In this document: positions 57,601 through 64,000 of the stretch, piece by piece
How the letters are laid out: each line of letters begins with the position of its first letter
How positions within the stretch are numbered: position 1 is the stretch's first letter
Assembly (NCBI GenBank): GCA_963827065.1
Contig: CAWGZM010000001.1
Location: forward strand, 248,001-312,000
DNA from: JACVRW01 sp963827065
GTDB lineage: Bacteria > Actinomycetota > Thermoleophilia > Solirubrobacterales > Thermoleophilaceae
Direction: 5' to 3'
DNA: 64,000 nucleotides
The notes under the pieces: generated by a model
The model's input: the letters and a program-made list of their open reading frames with translations, nothing else
Told to the model about the DNA's origin: nothing
The model's database searches: none
Position numbers and translations under genes: made by a program

Positions 57601-59856
57601 TTACGCGGCTTCCACCTCTGCCTTGGAGGGACCCGCCTCCGCCTCGGCCTTCTCCTCCTCCGTCTCCCCCTTCGGCGGCTCCTTCGCCCAGTCCTCGTCG
57701 AACTCGACGCGCCACTTGCCCTCGTCGGTCTGCTCGAGCCGCAGCTTCGCCCGGAACGTGCGGCCGGCACGGCTGCGGAAGCCCGTCACCGGCTTAGCCG
57801 TCCGCCCCACGCCGGGGTCCTCGCCGCGCTCGCGCGACTGGCGCAGCGACTCGATCAGCTCCTTCGCGACCGACACGGGCAGCGACTTGCCCGCCTTGCG
57901 CTTCCAGATCACGAAGCCGCAGCCCGGGTCCTCGCGCGACCAGCACGAGTAGCCCTTGCGGTTCTCCGTGATCTCGCGGCCGCAGATCGGGCAGGGCCCC
58001 AGCTTGGCGCGCTCGATCTGGACGCCCTTCAGCTTGTCGAGCTCCTCGACCGTCTCCTTCGTGAACTTCGCGATGTCCGCGATGAAGGCGTCGTGGCTGT
58101 CCTCGCCGTGCTCGATCAGGCCGAGCCGCTTCTCCCAGCTGCCGGTCAGCTCCGCGGAGGTGAGCTGATGGCCGCCCAGGAGCCGGATGACCTGGATGCC
58201 CTTCTCGGTCGCGACGAGCGAGCGGCCCTCGCGCTCGATGTACTCGCGTCCGATCAGGAGCTCGATGATGCCGGCGCGCGTGGCGGGTGTGCCGATCCCG
58301 GAGTCCTTCATCGCCTCGCGCAGCTCGGCGTCCTCGATCTCCTTGCCGGCCGTCTCCATCGCGCCGAGCAGCGACGCGTCGCTGAAGCGCCGCGGCGGCT
58401 GGGTCTCCTTGCGCAGGAACTCGACCGAGCGGGTCTCGACCTGCTCGCCCTGCTCGAGCCTCGGCAGCAGCTGGTCGCCGCCCGAGTCGTCGTCGCCGCG
58501 CTCGCCCTCGGGCTGGTCGCCGTAGACGGCCCGCCAGCCGGGCTCGACGAGGCGGCGGCCGCTCGTACGGAACACGTTGCCCTCGACGTCCGTCTCGACG
58601 CGCGTGCGCTCGAACTTGGCGTCGGGGTGGAAGACCGCCAGGAAGCGCTTCGCGACCAGGTCGTAGATCTTCAGCTCGTCCTGGCCCATCCTGCCGAGGT
58701 CGTGCTCGGAGCGGGTCGGGATGATCGCGTGATGGTCCTCGACCTTCTTGTCGTTGACGACGCGCCCGAGCGGCAGCCTGTCGAGAGAGGTCACGTACTC
58801 GGAGGCGCGCCGATAGGCGGCGTTGTGGCCGACGAGCGCGGCGATCGGCTTGATCTCGGGGATCATGTCGCCGGTCAGGAAGCGCGAGTTCGTGCGCGGG
58901 TATGTGAGCGCCTTGTGCTCCTCGTAGAGGCGCTGGGCTGCCGCCAGCGTGCGGCGCGCCGAGAAGCCGAGCTGCGTGTTGGCGTGCCGCTGCAGCGAGG
59001 TCAGGTCGTAGAGCAGCTGGGGCCGCTCGACCTCCTCCTTCTTCTCGAGCTTGGTGATCTGGCCGGGCCTGCCCGTGGTGGCCTCGACGATCGCCTTCGC
59101 CTCGTCCTCGCTGGGCAGGCGCTTGCCGCCCAGGTAGCGGCCGGCGTAGTTCCGCTCGCCGCTCGCGGCGAACTTCGCCTCGACCAGCCAGTAGGGCTCG
59201 GGCTTGAAGGCGCGGATCTCCTCCTCGCGGCGCGCGACCAGTGCGAGCGTCGGCGTCTGCACGCGGCCGAGCGACACCGCGCCGTCGAATGCCGCGCGCA
59301 GCCGGATCGAGGCGGCGCGAGTCGCGTTCATGCCGACGAGCCAGTCCGCCTCGGAGCGTGAGCGGGCGGCCTCCTCGAGCGGCTTCATCTCCTCACCCGG
59401 GCGCAGGTCCTCGAACGCCTCGGAGATCGCTCTCTTGGTCATCGACGAGAGCCAGAGCCGCTTGACCGGCTTCTTCACCGGTGCGATCTCGTACAGGTAG
59501 GCGAAGATGAGCTCGCCCTCGCGGCCGGCGTCGCAGGCGTTGATGATCAGGTCGACCTCGTCGTCGGCCATGCGCCGATGGATGGCGTGGAGCTGCTTCT
59601 TCGCCCGCTCGTCGTTCGGGACGAGCTTGAACTCGTCCGGGATGATCGGCAGGTCGGCGAAGCGCCACTTCTTCAGCTTCGGGTCGTAGAGGTCCGGCTC
59701 GGCCAGCCCCACGAGGTGCCCGACGGCCCACGTGACCACGTACTCGTCGCCCTCCAGATACGTCTTGTCCTTCGAGTTCTTGAAGGATCCGGGCAGGGCG
59801 GATGCCAGGTCGCGCGCGACCGAAGGCTTCTCGGCTATGACTAGGGTCTTGCCCAT
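57601..59856 (-). CDS. topB: DNA topoisomerase III-type type IA topoisomerase
   Basis: 751 residues. The N-terminus GKTLVIAEKPSVARDLASALPG and the TOPRIM NACDAGREGELIF are of the TopB/TopoIII type. The active tyrosine is in LTYPRTNSRFLTGD near residue 320. A single C4 zinc finger (CPICGREITENRKGYSCW, then GCGF) follows near 620 and the tail is acidic. It relaxes or decatenates DNA through single-strand breaks. ATG 59856 is preferred; ATG 59880 would add eight residues and overlap the divergent oxidoreductase gene if that starts at 59860. Confidence 0.9.
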   Translation of the reverse strand: MGKTLVIAEKPSVARDLASALPGSFKNSKDKTYLEGDEYVVTWAVGHLVGLAEPDLYDPKLKKWRFADLPIIPDEFKLVPNDERAKKQLHAIHRRMADDEVDLIINACDAGREGELIFAYLYEIAPVKKPVKRLWLSSMTKRAISEAFEDLRPGEEMKPLEEAARSRSEADWLVGMNATRAASIRLRAAFDGAVSLGRVQTPTLALVARREEEIRAFKPEPYWLVEAKFAASGERNYAGRYLGGKRLPSEDEAKAIVEATTGRPGQITKLEKKEEVERPQLLYDLTSLQRHANTQLGFSARRTLAAAQRLYEEHKALTYPRTNSRFLTGDMIPEIKPIAALVGHNAAYRRASEYVTSLDRLPLGRVVNDKKVEDHHAIIPTRSEHDLGRMGQDELKIYDLVAKRFLAVFHPDAKFERTRVETDVEGNVFRTSGRRLVEPGWRAVYGDQPEGERGDDDSGGDQLLPRLEQGEQVETRSVEFLRKETQPPRRFSDASLLGAMETAGKEIEDAELREAMKDSGIGTPATRAGIIELLIGREYIEREGRSLVATEKGIQVIRLLGGHQLTSAELTGSWEKRLGLIEHGEDSHDAFIADIAKFTKETVEELDKLKGVQIERAKLGPCPICGREITENRKGYSCWSREDPGCGFVIWKRKAGKSLPVSVAKELIESLRQSRERGEDPGVGRTAKPVTGFRSRAGRTFRAKLRLEQTDEGKWRVEFDEDWAKEPPKGETEEEKAEAEAGPSKAEVEAA

Positions 59857-59898
59857 CGAATGGCTGTTCACGATACGCATATAGGCCGCCACGACGCG

Positions 59899-61281
59899 AT
59901 GGGGTGGTGGCTTGAGGAGGCGGGTGGCGTCGATCCGCTCCCCCCTCTGAGCGGATCGGTCGAGGCGGACTTCGTCGTGGTCGGCGGCGGCTACACCGGC
60001 ATGTGGACGGCGTGGCACCTGCTCCACGCGGAGCCCTCGGCGAGGATAGCGCTGCTCGAGGGGGGCCTCTGCGGGCACGGCCCGAGCGGTCGCAACGGGG
60101 GCTTCTGCGAGTCGATGTGGCTCTCGGCCCACGCCTTGAAAGAGCGCTTCGGCGCCGGTCCGGCGCTTGCGCTGCTCGACCTGGCGAGCCGCAGCGTCAC
60201 GGAGATAGGAGAGTGGTGCGACGAGAACGGCGTGGACGCGTGGTTCCGCCAGGCGGGCTACGTCTGCGTCTCCACGGCGCCCGCGTACGACGATGCCGGC
60301 CGCGCCTCGATGCGCGCCGCGGCGGAGCTCGGCCGCCCCGAGGCGGTCCAGGAGCTCAGCGCGGAGCAGGTCCGCGCGCGCTGCGACTCGCCCGTCTTCC
60401 GGCGCGGGGTCTTCGTGCCGGACTTCGCGACCGTGCAGCCGGCGCGGCTCGCGCTCGGGCTGCGCGCGAAGCTGCTCGAGCGCGGCGTGCGGATCTTCGA
60501 GGGCTCACGGGTATCGGAGCTGAGCGGCGACCGCGGCGGCGTGATCGCCCGCACGGCCGGCGGCTCGGTGCGGGCGGGCGCCGCGGTGCTCGGCATGGGC
60601 CCGCGCTCGCGCGCCATCGACGGGTTCGACTCGCGCCTCACGGTCACCTCCTCTCACATCGTCATGACCGAGCCGGTGCCGGACCTGCTCGAGGAAATGG
60701 GCTGGACCGGCGGCGAGTGCATCACGGACGGCCGGCTGCTCCTGCACTACTTCCGGACCACGCCGGACGGGCGCATCGTCCTCGGCTGGGGCGGCGGCCG
60801 GCTCGCCTGCGGCGCGCGCGTTAACGGGCGCGTCGAGGTCGACCGCGACGTGGCCGCCCAGGTGGCGCGCGACCTCGAGTGGATGTTCCCCGGCGTGCGC
60901 GACCGGCGCCTGACGCACGCCTGGGGCGGCCCGATCGACGTCTCCCCCTCCCACATCCCGCAGATCGGCAGCTTCTCCGACGCCCCGGTGCATTACGCCT
61001 TCGGCTTCACCGGCAACGGCGTCGGCCCCTCACAGCTCGCGGGCCGCGCGCTCGCCTCGCTCGCGCTCGACCGCCGCGACGAGTACACGCGCCTCCCGAT
61101 CGTCGGCTCGGACGCCGGTGCCTGGGTCCCGCCCGAGCCGCTCGCCTGGCTGGGTGGCGCTGCTGTGCGTTCGGCGCTCCTCAGGGTCGAAGCGGCCAAG
61201 GAGCGCGGCGAGCGCCCCGACCCGCTGAGCGCCGTTGCCGCGGCGGCGCCACGGGCGCTCGGAATGCACCTCGCGCGCTGA
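59899..61281 (+). CDS. FAD-dependent amine oxidoreductase (DAO family)
   Basis: 460 residues. The FAD Rossmann motif is DFVVVGGGYTGMWTAWHL near residue 25. The segment GHGPSGRNGGFCES is typical of gamma-glutamylputrescine oxidase-like members, and HAWGGPIDVSPSHIPQIGS near 345 with GFTGNGVGPSQLAGRALA near 385 completes the family pattern. It probably oxidises a secondary amine or amino acid with oxygen. ATG 59899 gives the usual N-terminus (GWWLEEAG); ATG 59860 is possible but lies 3 bp from the topB start. Confidence 0.83.
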   Translation: MGWWLEEAGGVDPLPPLSGSVEADFVVVGGGYTGMWTAWHLLHAEPSARIALLEGGLCGHGPSGRNGGFCESMWLSAHALKERFGAGPALALLDLASRSVTEIGEWCDENGVDAWFRQAGYVCVSTAPAYDDAGRASMRAAAELGRPEAVQELSAEQVRARCDSPVFRRGVFVPDFATVQPARLALGLRAKLLERGVRIFEGSRVSELSGDRGGVIARTAGGSVRAGAAVLGMGPRSRAIDGFDSRLTVTSSHIVMTEPVPDLLEEMGWTGGECITDGRLLLHYFRTTPDGRIVLGWGGGRLACGARVNGRVEVDRDVAAQVARDLEWMFPGVRDRRLTHAWGGPIDVSPSHIPQIGSFSDAPVHYAFGFTGNGVGPSQLAGRALASLALDRRDEYTRLPIVGSDAGAWVPPEPLAWLGGAAVRSALLRVEAAKERGERPDPLSAVAAAAPRALGMHLAR

Positions 61282-61389
61282 CCGTAATTCGCCGCGGCCG
61301 CCCCGGTTGGAGCGTCGATGGCGATCGCAGCCCAGCCGTTTGGAGCGTCCTTCCTGGATTCCGGGCGAACCCGTAGTACCGTGGGGCGG

Positions 61390-62976
61390 ATGGCCGCGGC
61401 GGAGGACCGCTCCGCAGAGGAAGCAGGGCTCGCTGAGCGCGCCGTTCGGGGCGACGGCGATGCGTTCGCAACGCTCTACAGCCGCTACGAGAAGCGCGCG
61501 TACAACCTGTGCCTGCGCATCCTCGCCTCCGAGGACGACGCGGCCGACGCGACGCAGGAGGCCTTCGTCAGCGTGCTGCGGCGGCTGCCGAAGCTCGAGG
61601 GCCGCGAGCTCGCGTTCGGCTCCTACCTGTTCACCTCCGCGCGCCACGCCTGCTACGACCTGATCGAGCGCCGCAGGCGCGCCGAGCCCAAGGACGACAT
61701 CGCCGAGGGCGCCGTCCCGGTCGGTGGCGGCGTTGGCGGCGGCGGCATCGGCTTCGACCCCGGCGACCCCCACGACGACCCCGAGCGCAACGTCCTCCTC
61801 GCCGCGCGCCAGGACGAGATCCGCGACGCCAACGCGCAGCTGCCGGCGCGCCAGCGCGAGGTGCTGGTGCTGCGCGAGCTCGAGGATCTCTCCTACGACG
61901 AGATCGCCGAGCTCATGGAGATGAACCGCAACTCCGTGGCGCAGCTGATCTCGCGGGCGCGCATCAACCTGCGCGACGCGCTGCGCGGGACGGCGCTGGC
62001 CTCGGTCGCGACCTCGTCGGCGGACTGCGAGCGCTCGCTCGCCCTGCTCGCGGCCCGGCAGGACGGGCAGCCGAGCTCGGACCAGGAATGGCTCGACGAT
62101 CACATGCTCGTCTGCGAGACCTGCCCGCTCGCGAGCGAGGCCATGGAGGAAGCCGGGATCTCCTACCGCGCCTGGCTGCCGGTCGCGGCCGGGCCGCTCC
62201 TCTTCCGCGAAACGCTCGCCAACGCGGCCGAGGCGGTCGGCGCCGACTGGAGCGACGTGGCCGCCCGCCACGAGGCGCGGATGTCAGCCCCGCAGGGCCT
62301 GCGCGCGCGCCTGAAGGCGGCCGCGGGCGGCAGCGCGGCGGGCGGCGCAGGGACGGACAGAGCCCGCGCCTCGCTCAGCCGCCACCGCCGGCGTGACCTT
62401 GCGCTCGTCGGCGCGCTCGCGCTCGTGCTGCTGCTCGTGGGCTTCGCCGCCGGCCTGGGCGACGGCACCCAGGTAGAGGAGGCCGTCCCGGTGGCCGACG
62501 AGCAGGAACCGGCCGAGACTGCGGAGCAGACCGCACCGGAGCCGGAGACGCAGGAGCCGAAGAAGGACACGCCGGCCGAGAAGCAGAGCGGCGAGCCGCA
62601 GGGTACGCCCGCCGCGGCGCCCGACGAGCCGGACACGGAGCCGGCCGGGAGCGACACTCCTTCGACCCGCCCCGGCGGCGGCGACCCGCCGCGGCGCGGC
62701 GGCAGCCAGGACGACTCCGCCAGGAACCGTGGCGGGGGCGGCGGCGACAGCCTCGGCGGCGAGGACCCGGTCGTGACCGACCCGCCGGCCGACAGCGACC
62801 CCCCTGACCCTCCCCAGCCGCCCGAGCCCGAGCCGCCAGTCATCATCGATCCGCCGCCTGAGAACCCGCGCTGCCCGACGCCGTCCGCCTGCCCGCCACC
62901 GCCGCCGCCCTGCATCCCCGGCCAGAACTGCCCGCGCGTCCCGGGCACCCCGCCGCAGCGGCCGCCGCCGCCCTGA
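61390..62976 (+). CDS. Sigma factor fused to zinc anti-sigma domain, membrane anchor and proline-rich tail
   Basis: 528 residues. Region 2 (LYSRYEKRAYNLCLRILASEDDAADATQEAFVSVLRRL, about 25-65) and region 4 (LPARQREVLVLRELEDLSYDEIAELMEMNRNSVAQLISRARINLRDAL, about 150-195) are those of an ECF-like sigma factor. A zinc anti-sigma-type segment follows (DCERSLALLAARQDG, then DHMLVCETC) near 205-245. Next come one membrane helix (LALVGALALVLLLVGFAAGL, about 335-356) and a 170-residue Pro/Glu/Gly-rich outer tail with four cysteines. The sigma and its brake are thus one chain held at the membrane; release may need proteolysis or zinc-site oxidation. ATG 61390 is preferred. Confidence 0.82.
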   Translation: MAAAEDRSAEEAGLAERAVRGDGDAFATLYSRYEKRAYNLCLRILASEDDAADATQEAFVSVLRRLPKLEGRELAFGSYLFTSARHACYDLIERRRRAEPKDDIAEGAVPVGGGVGGGGIGFDPGDPHDDPERNVLLAARQDEIRDANAQLPARQREVLVLRELEDLSYDEIAELMEMNRNSVAQLISRARINLRDALRGTALASVATSSADCERSLALLAARQDGQPSSDQEWLDDHMLVCETCPLASEAMEEAGISYRAWLPVAAGPLLFRETLANAAEAVGADWSDVAARHEARMSAPQGLRARLKAAAGGSAAGGAGTDRARASLSRHRRRDLALVGALALVLLLVGFAAGLGDGTQVEEAVPVADEQEPAETAEQTAPEPETQEPKKDTPAEKQSGEPQGTPAAAPDEPDTEPAGSDTPSTRPGGGDPPRRGGSQDDSARNRGGGGGDSLGGEDPVVTDPPADSDPPDPPQPPEPEPPVIIDPPPENPRCPTPSACPPPPPPCIPGQNCPRVPGTPPQRPPPP

Positions 62977-64000
62977 TCAGACCGGCTCGGTGCGGCGCGA
63001 GCCGAGCGCGCGAGCCCGCTCGTGCAGCCAGGCCCCGACCTCGTCGGCCGGCAGGGGGCGGAGCAGGTGAAAGCCCTGCGCGCCGTCGCAGCCGAGCGTG
63101 CGCAGCTCGCGCAGCTGCTCCTCCGTCTCGACCCCCTCCGCGACGACCTCGAGGCCGAGGTGGTGGCCGAGGTCGATCGTCGAGCGGACGATCGCCGCGC
63201 CGGGACCGTCGCCGCCCATATCCATGACAAAGCTCCGGTCGATCTTGAGCTCCTGGATCGGCAGCTCTACGAGCCGGCCGAGCGACGAGTAGCCGGTGCC
63301 GAAATCGTCGACCGAGATGCGCACGCCGAGCGAGCAGATCCGCTCAATCACGTCCATCGCGGTGACGACGTCGCCGATCAGGCCGCGCTCGGTCAGCTCG
63401 AGCTGGAGCTGGTCGCCGGGAGCGCCCCAGCGCTCGAGCAGCGACTCGACCTCGCTCGGGAAGCGCGGGTCGAGCAGGCTGCGCTCGCTCACGTTCACGG
63501 CGACCGGCACGTTCAGGCCCTCGAGCGCCCACTCGCAGCTCTGCCTGAGCGCGGCGCTGATCACGTAGGTCGTGAGCGGCCCGATCAACCCGGTCTGCTC
63601 GGCCAGCGGCAGAAACTCGATCGGCGGCAGCAGCCCGAGCTCGGGGTGCTGCCAGCGGATCAGCGCCTCGGCCCCCGAGACCTCACCGCGTCGCAGGTCG
63701 ATCTTCGGCTGGTAGAAGAGGACTATCTCCTCCTCGGCGAGCGCGCGCCGCAGCTCGCCGAGCCGCGTCACACGGTCCGGGCCGCGGCGGTCGCGCTCCG
63801 GCATGTAGAGCTCGAAGTGCGTTCCCGAGCGCTTGGCGGCGTACATCGCGATGTCGGCCGACTGCAGGAGTCCCTCGGCGTCGCGGCCGTGCTCCGGGAA
63901 GAGTGCGATGCCGACGCTCGCCTCGACGAGCAACGGCACGCCGCCGAGCACGAACTCGTCGTGCAGGACGTCCTTGACCCGCCCCGCCACCTCGATCGCG
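62977..64000 (-). CDS. GGDEF-EAL c-di-GMP protein (5' end outside window)
   Basis: At least 341 residues, with the start beyond the right edge. What remains of GGDEF is its C-terminal part (VSVGIALFPEHGRDAEGLLQSADIAMYAAKRSG). The EAL domain is complete, with AEALIRW, NVSERSLLD, ELTERGLI, VDDFGTGYSS, KIDRSFV and EGVETEEQ, so phosphodiesterase activity is plausible. It ends in RALGSRRTEPV. It is convergent with the sigma-fusion gene with no bases between the stops. The GGDEF catalytic loop lies outside the window. Confidence 0.9.
   Translation of the reverse strand, partial: AIEVAGRVKDVLHDEFVLGGVPLLVEASVGIALFPEHGRDAEGLLQSADIAMYAAKRSGTHFELYMPERDRRGPDRVTRLGELRRALAEEEIVLFYQPKIDLRRGEVSGAEALIRWQHPELGLLPPIEFLPLAEQTGLIGPLTTYVISAALRQSCEWALEGLNVPVAVNVSERSLLDPRFPSEVESLLERWGAPGDQLQLELTERGLIGDVVTAMDVIERICSLGVRISVDDFGTGYSSLGRLVELPIQELKIDRSFVMDMGGDGPGAAIVRSTIDLGHHLGLEVVAEGVETEEQLRELRTLGCDGAQGFHLLRPLPADEVGAWLHERARALGSRRTEPV

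Noticed and set aside
1..64000. tRNA, rRNA, CRISPR array, prophage or insertion-sequence genes
   Set aside because: None found on reading both strands. There are no regularly spaced repeats, no transposase or integrase motifs, and no cloverleaf-like intergenic segments.
62977..64000. Joining the right-edge GGDEF-EAL gene to the left-edge GAF-GGDEF gene as one wrapped gene
   Set aside because: Both are on the minus strand, but the right-edge piece lacks its 5' end and the left-edge piece lacks its 3' end. Their GGDEF parts do not meet in a continuous sequence, so they are treated as two genes.

Overview
The window is a gene-dense, high-GC stretch (about 95% coding on both strands) that looks like an actinobacterial chromosome, most plausibly the deep-branching class Thermoleophilia (Solirubrobacterales-type). 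This placement is inferred from gene content: CysO/CysM/JAMM cysteine synthesis, a rhodanese-E1 protein, an Rrf2-SUF cluster with SufU, AddA/AddB-type nucleases, a WS/DGAT acyltransferase, many GTG/TTG starts, and many promoters whose -10 box lies 6-8 bases before the start codon (leaderless mRNAs). I see no rRNA, tRNA, CRISPR array, phage or transposase gene. No gene-free stretch exceeds 300 bp; the largest are 38424-38691 and 11709-11945.

Layout. 1-1419: 5' part of a GAF-GAF-GGDEF protein. 1484-3852: two acyl-CoA dehydrogenases. 3879-4743: JAMM peptidase plus a zinc-ribbon/membrane protein. 4768-6040: two Tat-exported ferritin-like proteins followed by tatA. 6137-7763: cysM and an isochorismatase-family hydrolase. 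7800-9326: M1 metallopeptidase. 9316-11708: rhodanese-E1, cysO, GNAT and cupin genes. 11946-13606: NarL-type two-component pair. 13709-14353: SCO1-like protein. 14404-18508: rrf2-sufC-sufD-sufS-sufU. 18516-20824: GST-fold protein, TetR and a PaaK-like ligase. 20865-22265: sufB. 22262-25682: arginase-family protein and two related secreted proteins flanking a SpoIIM-like membrane protein. 25823-30733: cysteine-less thioredoxin-fold protein, BKACE, IspH, M28 peptidase, WS/DGAT. 30762-32518: a secreted S15-like hydrolase broken by four frameshifts. 32545-38423: alpha/beta hydrolase, sufT-lplA, fxsA-unknown-HAD, TetR, and a secreted copper protein. 38692-43382: FMN-fold protein and three minor pseudopilins. 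43386-47163: hydrolase, thermonuclease-like lipoprotein, unknown protein, STAND regulator. 47237-53634: addA/addB. 53680-61281: zinc-finger protein, metallophosphoesterase, Baeyer-Villiger monooxygenase with its TetR, topoisomerase III, FAD oxidoreductase. 61390-62976: sigma factor fused to an anti-sigma domain and membrane anchor. 62977-64000: partial GGDEF-EAL protein.

How the genes fit together. The strongest theme is sulfur and Fe-S chemistry. A CysO-dependent cysteine pathway is spread over three operons: an E1/rhodanese enzyme, the carrier CysO, O-phosphoserine sulfhydrylase CysM and a JAMM peptidase. It sits beside a SUF Fe-S assembly system with an Rrf2 regulator, and sufT is paired with a lipoate-ligase-like gene. 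The window also encodes proteins likely to consume Fe-S clusters: IspH and AddA/AddB. The CysO homolog carries four residues after its diglycine, so it probably needs proteolytic maturation; the JAMM peptidase is the obvious candidate. Other points to follow up are the rhodanese-E1 protein with reversed domain order and a palindromic element inside its coding sequence, the membrane-tethered sigma/anti-sigma fusion, a PHM-like/cupredoxin secreted protein, and a perfect 25-bp hairpin of REP type.
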